Source of the DNA: Herminiimonas sp.
GTDB lineage: Bacteria > Pseudomonadota > Gammaproteobacteria > Burkholderiales > Burkholderiaceae_D
Reading direction: 5' to 3'
Length of the DNA stretch: 64,000 bases
NCBI GenBank assembly: GCA_028292265.1
Contig: JAQGMR010000058.1
Location: forward strand, 34,041 to 98,040
The position numbers and the translations under genes were made by a program. Shown in pieces: positions 31,869-40,022 of the stretch; positions within the stretch are counted from its first letter, which is position 1; each line of letters opens with the position of its first letter. Under the pieces are notes generated by a model that worked only from the letters and a program-made list of their open reading frames with translations, ran no database searches and had not been told where the DNA came from.

Positions 31869-32340
31869 GCACACCCCTCCCCTGATCGTGATCCCAGGCG
31901 CATGCAAGGTGCGCCCAAGCTGCTAGGTGGAAATCTACGCGGTTGACACCGGAGGCGGGGCCAGAAAAAAGTGTGGCTTTGAAAAAGATCAAGCCATTGC
32001 GCTGCTCAGTCGCACGCTGCCCAAACTTGCGTCCCCCCGTTATGGCGGCCCACATAACAAGCCGAGCGCGACCGCAGATTAGCCGGTCGGAGGCCTTCAT
32101 CCAATCACCGCTCACTACGGCGGCATTTACGAACGCACTCGACCAAAACCGCGACAGCTGATTGACGCCCCTCAAGCCCGCTGCAGTCGCCGTGCCTTGA
32201 GCCGCTCCAGGCGCGGTGCGGCGTTACTAATCGTGGAGAGGCCTAAGCGGCGTGGTGCTGCAAATGCGGTAAGCCCGCTCGGGTCCGTACTTTCGCCGCC
32301 GTGCTCTGGCCTGCCGCGCACATTACTTGGGGAGTCGCCA
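31869..32340. other. 472-base region between the GNAT-like gene and the chaperone gene
   Basis: No gene or RNA is recognisable. It should contain divergent promoters. I looked for hrp-type (GGAACC...CCAC) and hrpII/PIP-type (TTCG-N16-TTCG) boxes and saw none, nor a sigma-54 -24/-12 element. An open frame continues upstream of the chaperone start to 32197 but has no ATG and no homology-like signature. Confidence 0.4.
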
Positions 32341-32805
32341 TTGGATATTGCTCAGTTCGAAAACCTTTGCCACGCAATCTGCGTGAAGTTGACTCTCCAG
32401 GACCCGCATCAGATCCGGGATCATGGCCGTCTGAACTTGGACGGCGTTGACATCGGACTTTTTTTCGACGAGGACATCGATCCGGACCATGTTTCCTGCT
32501 ATGTGGATCTGGGCGAGATTGCGAAGGGAATGCGGCAGGACATCTACGAGCATCTATTAATAATGAACGTGGTAGGCGGCTCCCGAGAGCGCGGCGTGTT
32601 CGCCATAGATCCGGCAAGCCGCAATGCCGTGCTGCTGTCGCGACTGAGGCCACCCGCAACAGAAGCCGCCACAAAGCTGGCGGCTACCTTGCGTCGTTAT
32701 GTCGATGCGGCCCTGCAAATACGCGAAGGGCTGCTAATGGGCGAGTCGGGTGACATTGCTACGCTCCGCCACCCTGAGGAACCTCATCCCCACAACCTTG
32801 CGTGA
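32341..32805 (+). CDS. putative class I type III secretion chaperone (CesT/Tir-chaperone type)
   Basis: A 154-residue acidic protein (roughly 25 Asp/Glu against 16 Lys/Arg). The order of elements fits the alpha-beta-beta-beta-alpha-beta-beta-alpha CesT fold: an N-terminal helix AQFENLCHAICVKL, strands LNLDGVDIGLFFDEDI and HVSCYVDLGEI, a dimer helix IYEHLLIMNVV, strands GVFAIDPASRNAVLLSRL, and a long C-terminal helix TKLAATLRRYVDAALQIREGLL. The start is a TTG at 32341 because GGGGAG lies 6 bases upstream and no in-frame ATG exists near the domain start. It ends 9 bases before a large gene whose N-terminus looks like a type III signal, the usual chaperone-effector layout. I infer the family from fold pattern and context; identity to a known chaperone is not claimed. 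Confidence 0.68.
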   Translation: MDIAQFENLCHAICVKLTLQDPHQIRDHGRLNLDGVDIGLFFDEDIDPDHVSCYVDLGEIAKGMRQDIYEHLLIMNVVGGSRERGVFAIDPASRNAVLLSRLRPPATEAATKLAATLRRYVDAALQIREGLLMGESGDIATLRHPEEPHPHNLA

Positions 32806-32814
32806 GAATCGAAC

Positions 32815-34740
32815 ATGAGTGTATCGGGCGCAGGTACGCGCAGCCATAGCCCTGCAACTGGCCGAACCGCAAGCGCGAGCCGAACCAACCGTGGGAGCCG
32901 AACCGACAGTGCGAGCAGTACAGGCGGTGAAAGCAGCACACAGTCCAGCAGCGATCGCAACCCATCGGTGCAGCCCGCGCCACGTGTAGACCTGCAGTCG
33001 CTGCATGCGCAGTCAAGGTCAGTACCGGGCTCCACGGATTTCACGCTCAACGTGGAGCCCGATGCGGGGCCGGGGCCGATGCTGGAGCCGGAGTCGAGGC
33101 CGGAGTCAAGACCAGAATCGCGGTCGAAGCCGGAGTCGGAAACGGATTCCTCCAGCATCATCGTCGAGTGTTCCGAGACAACATCCGACGTTGACAGCAA
33201 CGCCTCCGCCAGCGTCAGTTCAGCGAGTCAAGGGCCCTCGCGTCCCATGTCACCCGACCGCGGAAAACAAGGTCAGCGGCGCGACCATCAAACCGAACGC
33301 ACTCGACGAAGCGCGCCAGTACCGGGCACGGCCAGCACGACCCGTGGCACCTGCGATCGCGTCACAGTCCGGGTCTACGTCTCACCGTACACCCTGCAAT
33401 TGCGCAAGGAACTCGACGCACTGGTCGAGGCCCGAATCGCCGCTGTCCACCCTGGAACATGGCGCTATGCTCGGCGAGCCCTGGCGAGTGGCGCTCTCGG
33501 GTACCTGGCCACCTTCGGCGCCGGCGCTGTGATGCAGAAGCTATTGAGTGATCACTTCCCGCGCGCGGCGCCGTTCATATTTATCCTCTCAGGCGCCCTG
33601 CACGTCGCCGCCGAGCCGCTAGGCAAGCGGATTCGACACGGGGAGGTCGGTTCGACGGCAATCAAGGATGCGCGCAAGCAGATCAAGGCAGAGGCGAGAC
33701 GTTGGCGCGACCTGGTGGCCGGCAGCAGCAAACCGCAGGCTGGCGGAAACTGGAACGCCTACTGGAAGGCGCGCAAGTCGTTGTTCCTTTACATGGATGC
33801 CGTCTTTTGCTTCTTCATTAATTTTCTGGCCTGGAAGGGCGCCGTGCCAACCGCCTTCCGGGTCTACAACTTCTACGACCACAAGCAGCCACATGGGCCC
33901 CTTAACGACTATGTCACGCACCTTGCCGCTGGCGTGGCGGCCGGCAGCCTAGTTGCCTACACCTCGGCGCTCCTGCGGTGGGAGTTGAATACAGGATCTT
34001 TCGAGCCGCGCAAGACGCAGGAAATGCTGTTGAAGGAAGAGGCGTATCTCGGGTCCCGCCTGCATGACCTCGAGCAAACCAGGAAGAATTCGCCTCACAG
34101 AAATGTGGCGGCGGTCGACAGGCTGATCCGTGACATCAGCGCCGATCGTGCAAAGGTGCGGGGTGAGCTCAGCAGTTTCGGCACGATGCCAGCAGATTGC
34201 CGCGACATGTTCTCATTCGGGACAAATCCGGCGACGCGACAGGCGGGCAAGCTTGGCATCACCCTGGCCAGCATGCTTGCGCGCATGGAAGTCCTTTTGC
34301 CTTTCGTGCTGGCGACGCATTACATTAACGACGCCATCGCCGATGAGCCCGACTCGTTCAGCCTGCGCCTGGTGCGTGACACGCTCCTGCCCATTCTGCT
34401 GATCGCATGTTTCTTCGGCCGCTTTGACCTGACCGCTCTCAATCGCCTTCTGTTTGCGGTTCCACTCGGTCTATGGGACCGGGTTCGGCCCGCGCAAGCC
34501 GCGCCCGACACGCTTGATAATGTCGTCGAGGTGCCGTCGAAGGTTAGGCTGGTGCCGGTCGACGGGCTCGAGGACGATCCCGCGGAGGGAACGAATGACA
34601 GCGGCGTCGAGAGCGCCGACCAGGCCAGGGAATCGGATTCAATACCGGAATCCGAATTCAGCTCGGAATCCGAATCGGTGGTTGTGACTGTCAACGACAG
34701 CGACACCGATAGTGAAAGTGACGACGAGGTTCTGGTATGA
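32815..34740 (+). CDS. putative type III secreted effector or translocator, multi-helix membrane protein
   Basis: A 641-residue protein I do not recognise. Residues 1-180 are low-complexity and rich in Ser, Thr, Arg, Gly and Pro with no hydrophobic signal peptide, as in many type III effectors. A degenerate PESR repeat occupies residues 91-108. Residues about 183-215 look like a soluble helix. Hydrophobic segments follow at about 222-266, 322-346, 366-388, 480-504 and 517-553. A charged, coiled-coil-prone helix spans 400-450. The last 45 residues are a Ser/Asp/Glu tail ending SESDDEVLV. The gene starts 9 bases after the putative chaperone, which implies co-translation and a cognate pair. Several membrane helices would suit an effector inserted into host membranes or a translocator. 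No catalytic motif was found. A non-secreted membrane protein remains possible. Confidence 0.62.
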   Translation: MSVSGAGTRSHSPATGRTASASRTNRGSRTDSASSTGGESSTQSSSDRNPSVQPAPRVDLQSLHAQSRSVPGSTDFTLNVEPDAGPGPMLEPESRPESRPESRSKPESETDSSSIIVECSETTSDVDSNASASVSSASQGPSRPMSPDRGKQGQRRDHQTERTRRSAPVPGTASTTRGTCDRVTVRVYVSPYTLQLRKELDALVEARIAAVHPGTWRYARRALASGALGYLATFGAGAVMQKLLSDHFPRAAPFIFILSGALHVAAEPLGKRIRHGEVGSTAIKDARKQIKAEARRWRDLVAGSSKPQAGGNWNAYWKARKSLFLYMDAVFCFFINFLAWKGAVPTAFRVYNFYDHKQPHGPLNDYVTHLAAGVAAGSLVAYTSALLRWELNTGSFEPRKTQEMLLKEEAYLGSRLHDLEQTRKNSPHRNVAAVDRLIRDISADRAKVRGELSSFGTMPADCRDMFSFGTNPATRQAGKLGITLASMLARMEVLLPFVLATHYINDAIADEPDSFSLRLVRDTLLPILLIACFFGRFDLTALNRLLFAVPLGLWDRVRPAQAAPDTLDNVVEVPSKVRLVPVDGLEDDPAEGTNDSGVESADQARESDSIPESEFSSESESVVVTVNDSDTDSESDDEVLV

Positions 34741-34823
34741 AAGCGTGCAACCGGCCGACCGGCAAAGGCCGTTGCATGCCAGCCGAGTGGCCCCGTACTT
34801 GGTGCCAAGCCTACAGGGCCGTA

Positions 34824-36050
34824 TCAAGCCTTCAGGGCCGCATCGATCAGCTCAATCCAGTGCTTCACCGGAGTCTCCGTGCCCGATTGCAAATGCGTCA
34901 GGCAGCCGATGTTGGCGGAGACAATCATGTCCGGCTTCGTGGCTTGCAAGTTGTTGAGCTTGTTATCACGCAGCTGATAAGACAGGCCCGGTTCCAGCAC
35001 GGAATAGGTGCCAGCCGAGCCGCAGCAGAGGTGGCTGTCTGCGCAATGGGTTACGTCAACGCCGGCGGCCCGCAGGATGCCTTCGACCTTGCCGCGAATC
35101 TGCTGGCCATGTTGCAGCGTGCAAGGCGGGTGGTAGGCAACCCGCTTGCCGATGCGGCCCCGAAGCTTGTCTTGCAGCCCCGATTCAAACTCCGCCATGA
35201 CCTCGCTCAAGTCGAGCGTCATGGCGGAAATGCGCTCTGCCTTTGCCGCGTAGGCCGGGTCGCTTCGCAGCAGGTGGCCGTATTCCTTGACGGTCACGCC
35301 GCAGCCGGACGCGGTCATGACGATCGCCTCGGCGCCGGCTTCCACCAGCGGCCACCATGCATCGATATTGCGGCGCATGTCTTGCAGCCCGCCTTCGTGG
35401 TCGTTCATGTGATACCGGATAGCGCCGCAACAGCCGGCCTTGGGTGCGCTCACCAATTGCACGCCCAGCGCATCGAGCACGCGCGCCGTGGCGGAATTGA
35501 TGTTGGGCGACATTGCGGGTTGCACGCAGCCTTCCAGCAGCAGCATCTTGCGCGCATGCTGCCGTTGCGGTCGCTGTCCGGCATCCTGTCGGACTGGCAC
35601 CTTGTTCTTGAGCGACTGCGGCAGCAGTGGCCGCAGCAGCTGCCCGGTCTTCATGGCAGGCCGGAACAGCCACTCGCGTGGCAGCGTTTCCTTCAACAGG
35701 GTGCGCACGAACCGCTGCCCAAGTGGCCTCGCAACCTGCTCTTCCACCACCTTGCGGCCGATGTCAACCAGGCGTCCGTACTTGACGCCGGACGGGCAGG
35801 TGGTTTCGCAGTTGCGACATGTGAGGCAGCGGTCGAGATGCACTTGTGTGCTGCGCGTGGCAGCCTTGCCCTCAAGGACCTGCTTGATCAGATAGATGCG
35901 GCCGCGCGGCCCGTCCAGTTCGTCGCCGAGCAGTTGATAGGTGGGACAGGTGGCCGTGCAAAAGCCGCAATGCACGCACTTGCGAAGAATGTCTTCCGCC
36001 TCCTGGCCATCGGCGGTGTTCTTGATGAAATCTGCGAGCGTGGTTTGCAT
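34824..36050 (-). CDS. glcF: glycolate oxidase iron-sulfur subunit
   Basis: The 408-residue electron-transfer subunit of glycolate oxidase, which converts glycolate to glyoxylate. Two [4Fe-4S] ferredoxin motifs, CVHCGFCTATCP near residue 25 and CLTCRNCETTCP near residue 75, are followed by two CCG domains (LVSAPKAGCCGAIRYH and ADSHLCCGSAG). It follows glcE by a single base and ends the glcDEF run. Confidence 0.95.
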   Translation of the reverse strand: MQTTLADFIKNTADGQEAEDILRKCVHCGFCTATCPTYQLLGDELDGPRGRIYLIKQVLEGKAATRSTQVHLDRCLTCRNCETTCPSGVKYGRLVDIGRKVVEEQVARPLGQRFVRTLLKETLPREWLFRPAMKTGQLLRPLLPQSLKNKVPVRQDAGQRPQRQHARKMLLLEGCVQPAMSPNINSATARVLDALGVQLVSAPKAGCCGAIRYHMNDHEGGLQDMRRNIDAWWPLVEAGAEAIVMTASGCGVTVKEYGHLLRSDPAYAAKAERISAMTLDLSEVMAEFESGLQDKLRGRIGKRVAYHPPCTLQHGQQIRGKVEGILRAAGVDVTHCADSHLCCGSAGTYSVLEPGLSYQLRDNKLNNLQATKPDMIVSANIGCLTHLQSGTETPVKHWIELIDAALKA

Positions 36051-36051
36051 G

Positions 36052-37191
36052 TTAAAGGTCTCTGTACATCCGGCCCGGGTTGAAAATGCCCATCGGGTCG
36101 AACGTGGTCTTCAGGTTGCGGTGGATGCGGGCAACGGCGGGCGCCAAAGGATGGAATACGCCGACCGATTTGTCGCCGCCGCGAAACAGGGTGGCATGGC
36201 CGCCCGCCACGGCAGCAGCGGCGCGGATCTCGAGTGCAGTTGCCTCGGTGCGAAGCCAGCGCTGCGCGCCGCCCCATTCGATCAATTCATTACCGGGGAG
36301 TCCGAGCGGCTCTGTCACGGACGGCAATGAAAGCCGCCATAGTGCTCGACCGGGTTGAACGACAAAAAAGTCGGCGCGCTGCTCACGCAAGTCGCTCCAG
36401 AAGCGGTCGGCCTCTGGCACCGCCTCGCCGCCAAGCTTTTGTTGGGCAGCCCGGACCGCTGCGGCCGCGCCTGACAGCCGTACAGTCAAGTGGCCGTCGT
36501 GCCAGGCGCTCGCGGATATCGGTAGCGGCTGTCCGCCCCACTGGTTCAACAGCGTGATGGCGCGTGACTGGTCCATGTCCAGTCTCAGCGTGGCTTCGGC
36601 GAACGGCTTCGGAAGCACCTTGAGCGAAACTTCGAGTAGCAGCCCAAGGGTGCCGAGCGATCCAGTCAACAGGCGGGAGACATCGTAGCCGGCAACGTTC
36701 TTCATGACCTGCCCGCCGAACTGCAGGACATCGCCTTTGCCGTCCATCAGGACGGCGCCGAGTACAAAGTCGCGCGCCGACCCCACCGCCTGCCTGCGCG
36801 GACCGGAAAGGCCCGTTGCAATCGTGCCGCCTACGGTTGCGCCGGCTCCAAAATGCGGCGGCTCAAAGGCTAGCATCTGGTTCTGTTCGGCCAGCGCCGC
36901 CTCTACTGTTGCAAGCGGTGTGCCGGCGCGCACCTGGATCACAAGCTCGGTCGGATCATAGGCAACGATGCCCTGGAAGTCCCGGGAATCCAGTGCGGCG
37001 CCACGCGTTTCATTGCCGTACCAGCCCTTGCTTTCGCCACCGTGAATGCGCAGCGGCGCGCGTTCGCGATTTGCGATACGGATCCGTTCTCTGAAATATT
37101 GCAGTACATCTTCCAGCTGCGCCTGGTTCATTGGAGCCTGGTTCATTGGAGCCTGGTTCATTGGAGCTTGATTCATTGGAGCTTGATTCAT
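36052..37191 (-). CDS. glcE: glycolate oxidase FAD-binding subunit
   Basis: The second FAD-type subunit of glycolate oxidase, 379 residues from the ATG at 37191. The VAO/PCMH fold shows RIHGGESKGWYG at the N-terminus, LAFEPPHFGAGATVGGTIAT and GSARDFVLGAVLMDG. The N-terminus is unusual: five tandem MNQA(P/Q) units encoded by five 15-bp DNA repeats (37121-37195), each with its own in-frame ATG (37191, 37176, 37161, 37146, 37131). The first of these has AGGA 6 bases upstream. A start at 37212 is open but has the AGG touching the ATG. Confidence 0.93.
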   Translation of the reverse strand: MNQAPMNQAPMNQAPMNQAPMNQAQLEDVLQYFRERIRIANRERAPLRIHGGESKGWYGNETRGAALDSRDFQGIVAYDPTELVIQVRAGTPLATVEAALAEQNQMLAFEPPHFGAGATVGGTIATGLSGPRRQAVGSARDFVLGAVLMDGKGDVLQFGGQVMKNVAGYDVSRLLTGSLGTLGLLLEVSLKVLPKPFAEATLRLDMDQSRAITLLNQWGGQPLPISASAWHDGHLTVRLSGAAAAVRAAQQKLGGEAVPEADRFWSDLREQRADFFVVQPGRALWRLSLPSVTEPLGLPGNELIEWGGAQRWLRTEATALEIRAAAAVAGGHATLFRGGDKSVGVFHPLAPAVARIHRNLKTTFDPMGIFNPGRMYRDL

Positions 37192-37195
37192 TGGT
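37121..37195 (-). repeat. five tandem 15-bp repeats at the start of glcE
   Basis: Units begin at 37121, 37136, 37151, 37166 and 37181. The first three are identical and the last two share two base changes, while the outermost unit differs in its final base. The unit length keeps the reading frame, and every unit contains an ATG, so copy-number change would add or remove alternative start sites without a frameshift. Confidence 0.95.
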
Positions 37196-37213
37196 GGTCC
37201 TAAGAACGCCATC

Positions 37214-38722
37214 CTAAAAACGCGGCAGGTGCGCGAACTTCAAGTCGCCGTTGCGAACATGCATTTTTCCGTATTCAGCACAGCGCTGAAGCGTAGGAAT
37301 TCCCTTGTCAGGGTTAAGCAAGAATGCGGTATCGAACGCGCGCTTTACCGCAAAAAATGCTTCACGCTCGGTCTCGGTGAACTGGACGCACATTGAATTA
37401 ATCTTCTCGATGCCGACGCCGTGCTCGCCAGTGATGGTGCCGCCAACCGCGACGCACAACTCCAGTATCTCGGCGCCAAACTCTTCCGCGCGATGAAATT
37501 CGCCGGGCAGGTTCGCATCGAACAGGATGAGCGGGTGCAGATTGCCGTCGCCGGCATGGAACACGTTGGCACAACGCAACCCGTACTTCACTTCCATCTT
37601 GCTGATGCCGACCAGGACCTGGGCCAGGTTCCTGCGCGGAATGGTGCCGTCCATGCAGTAGTAGTCCGGTGAGATGCGGCCAGCCGCCGGGAACGCGTTC
37701 TTGCGGCCGGACCAGAACTTCAGGCGTTCCGCCTCGCTGGTGGAGACCGCGATGGCCGTTGCGCCCGAGCGCTCAAACACTTCGGTCATGCGCGCGATTT
37801 CTTCTTCCACCTCTTCCGGCAATCCGTCCGACTCGCACAGGAGGATCGCTTCCGCATCGATGTCGTAGCCGGCCTTGACGAAGGGCTCCACCATGCGCGA
37901 ACTGGTCTTGTCCATCATTTCGAGCCCGGCTGGAATAATGCCGGCGGCTATCACGCTGGCCACCGCATTGCCGCCTTTGACGACATCATCAAACGACGCC
38001 ATGATGACGCGCGCAATTTGCGGCTTGGGTATCAGCTTGACAGTGACTTCCGTGACGACTCCCAGCATGCCTTCGGAACCGATGAAGACGGCGAGCAAAT
38101 CGAGCCCCGGCGAATCGAGCGCGCCGCCACCCAACTCGACGACCTCGCCGTCGATGGTGACCATCCGAACCCGCAATACGTTGTGCACGGTCAGGCCGTA
38201 CTTGAGACAGTGCACACCGCCAGAATTTTCAGCGACGTTGCCGCCAATGCTGCAGGCGATCTGGGAAGACGGATCGGGTGCGTAGTACAGCCCATGCGCT
38301 GCCGCGGCTTCGGAAATCGCGAGGTTTCGAACACCTGGCTGGACCACCGCGGTGCGCGAGTACGGGTCCATCCGCACGATGCGGTTGAGGCGCGCGGTGG
38401 AAAGCACGACGCCATCGGCGATTGGCATGGCGCCGCCGGACAGGCCGGTGCCGGCGCCACGCGGGACGATGCGAACCTTCAGTTTGCGGCACACGTTCAG
38501 GACTTCAACGACGTGCGCTTCGTTCTCCGGAAGCACCACAATCATTGGCAACTGTCGGTACGCCGCAAGTCCGTCGCACTCGTACGGCCGGGTGTCTTCC
38601 TCGTTATACAGAATGCACTCGCGCGGCAGCACCTGCCGCAGGGCGGCGACGACTTTGTGCTGGTGTTCCGGCGTGAACGACGGCGCGGGCGATGGCGTAG
38701 GCAACGCAGCGGGGGCTTTCAT
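37214..38722 (-). CDS. glcD: glycolate oxidase subunit GlcD
   Basis: The 502-residue catalytic FAD subunit of glycolate oxidase. The FAD-binding PCMH domain contains VRIVPRGAGTGLSGGAMP and QIACSIGGNVAENSGGVHC; the C-terminal domain ends with HAGDGNLHPLILFD and TGEHGVGIEKI, the substrate/metal-site motifs of the GlcD/D-lactate dehydrogenase group. First gene of the minus-strand glcD-glcE-glcF operon. Confidence 0.95.
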   Translation of the reverse strand: MKAPAALPTPSPAPSFTPEHQHKVVAALRQVLPRECILYNEEDTRPYECDGLAAYRQLPMIVVLPENEAHVVEVLNVCRKLKVRIVPRGAGTGLSGGAMPIADGVVLSTARLNRIVRMDPYSRTAVVQPGVRNLAISEAAAAHGLYYAPDPSSQIACSIGGNVAENSGGVHCLKYGLTVHNVLRVRMVTIDGEVVELGGGALDSPGLDLLAVFIGSEGMLGVVTEVTVKLIPKPQIARVIMASFDDVVKGGNAVASVIAAGIIPAGLEMMDKTSSRMVEPFVKAGYDIDAEAILLCESDGLPEEVEEEIARMTEVFERSGATAIAVSTSEAERLKFWSGRKNAFPAAGRISPDYYCMDGTIPRRNLAQVLVGISKMEVKYGLRCANVFHAGDGNLHPLILFDANLPGEFHRAEEFGAEILELCVAVGGTITGEHGVGIEKINSMCVQFTETEREAFFAVKRAFDTAFLLNPDKGIPTLQRCAEYGKMHVRNGDLKFAHLPRF

Positions 38723-39052
38723 GGATCGGGTCCAGTATAAAAGGCGGTACGGGGAGTCGGCGATGCGCGCATGCTCCGGTTTACGGGGATCAGGAGCCGT
38801 CCGCCGGAAGCATCACGTGCCACCCGATGATGCGGGCGGCATGTGACCGCTCATGGCATCGGTCGTGGCAGTTCCCGAGGACCACGACGGCTCGCCAAGC
38901 GTGACCCAGAGTGTAACGAAATCTGGTGCTCCAAAGAATGCCGAAGCCCGAAATCGCGCTGAAAAGCGTTGCGCCAGTGGCTGAATTCTTTTCACGAGCG
39001 CCAAGTCATGAAGCAGTCGCCGTAGCGCAGCGAGCGGCCGACTAGCCTGGTC
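38723..39052. other. 330-base region between glcD and the LysR gene
   Basis: It should contain the glcD promoter and any operator. I see no gene, RNA, repeat or clear LysR-type T-N11-A palindrome that I would defend. Confidence 0.4.
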
Positions 39053-39970
39053 TCAGCCCGGACCGCCGCCAAGCGCAGCTTGATTGCCTTCCCGAAACGT
39101 CGATCGCAGCCAGTCTATAAAAAGTTTCACCTCAGGCCGACTCGCCGCCACCTTTTCGTAGGCCATGTAATAGGAATGCGGCGGTGAGGCCAACTGCACA
39201 TCGAATAGCCGCACGATTTCTCCGGAGGCCAACATCTCGCGCGCGAAGTGCTCACGCGTCAAACCGATGCCGTGCCCGTGTCGAATCGCTTCCAGCAGCA
39301 AGCCCAAATCGTCGATCCGCAAGCCGGTCGAAGGTTCCGGCCAGTCCAGACCGGCCGCTTCGAACCAAGGCTGCCATGGCTCCAGCGCCGAACGCAGCAG
39401 CGTGGCGCGTTTCAGGTCCATCGGTGTGGTGACGTGTCCGATCCGTTCTAGATAAGCCGGCGTGGCGGCGGCAAACGCCGGCTCGTCGAACAGCTTTTCA
39501 GTCTCCATGCCCGCATAGCGCCCTGCCCCAAAACGCACCTCAACATCGCTTTCCGACAGGCTCAGGTCGTAGAGCGGAACCGACAAGAATATCTCGACGA
39601 TGATGTCCGGATGCGTTGCAGTGAATTCCGCAAGTCGCGGTACGAACAAATAGCGCGCGAAGGTCGGCGGCAATGTGAGCTTGACCCGCGGTTGCAATGC
39701 CGGCCCGCGATTCGGCATCGGAAAATCCGTCAGCGTGCGCAACGCGGCGCGCACTACGTCCAGATAGCGGCGGCCGAACTCCGACAGCGTGACAACCCGT
39801 CCATCGCGGATGAACAGCCGTTCGCCCACGAAGTCTTCCAGCAACCGAATGCGGTGCGAGAGCGCCGACGGTGTGATGCACAGCTCCTCTGCCGCCAATG
39901 CAAAGGAACCGACTCGAGCCGCCGCTTCAAATGCGGACAGCGCGTGCACCGGAGGCAGTCGGGTAGCCAC
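39053..39970 (-). CDS. LysR-family transcriptional regulator, GcvA-like
   Basis: A 305-residue LysR regulator. The winged helix begins RLPPVHALSAFEAAARVGSF, with SALSHRIRLLEDFVGERLF as the recognition region; this 'L.AFEAAAR..SF..AA.EL..TPSA.S..I..LE' form is that of the GcvA/AmpR subgroup. The effector domain contains FVPRLAEFTATHPDI and GIGLTREHFAREML. Lying between glcD and an FAD-linked lactate-type dehydrogenase, it may control 2-hydroxyacid oxidation, but that is only positional inference. It starts 52 bases after the dehydrogenase stop, so it could be co-transcribed with it. Confidence 0.87.
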   Translation of the reverse strand: MATRLPPVHALSAFEAAARVGSFALAAEELCITPSALSHRIRLLEDFVGERLFIRDGRVVTLSEFGRRYLDVVRAALRTLTDFPMPNRGPALQPRVKLTLPPTFARYLFVPRLAEFTATHPDIIVEIFLSVPLYDLSLSESDVEVRFGAGRYAGMETEKLFDEPAFAAATPAYLERIGHVTTPMDLKRATLLRSALEPWQPWFEAAGLDWPEPSTGLRIDDLGLLLEAIRHGHGIGLTREHFAREMLASGEIVRLFDVQLASPPHSYYMAYEKVAASRPEVKLFIDWLRSTFREGNQAALGGGPG

Positions 39971-40022
39971 GCGTTATGCCCTCGGAGGCGACGAAGCGAT
40001 ACTTAAGTTGGCGTTCACCGCC

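Noticed and set aside
31714..32175. A 153-codon minus-strand frame overlapping the GNAT-like gene and its upstream region
   Set aside because: No motif, no convincing ribosome-binding site, and it conflicts with the better supported GNAT-like gene.
31869..32340. hrp, PIP/hrpII or sigma-54 promoter box for the putative secretion genes
   Set aside because: I looked for each consensus on both strands and saw no match good enough to report.
34737..36083. A 448-codon plus-strand open frame opposite glcF
   Set aside because: Shadow of glcF, whose two ferredoxin motifs and CCG domains are intact.
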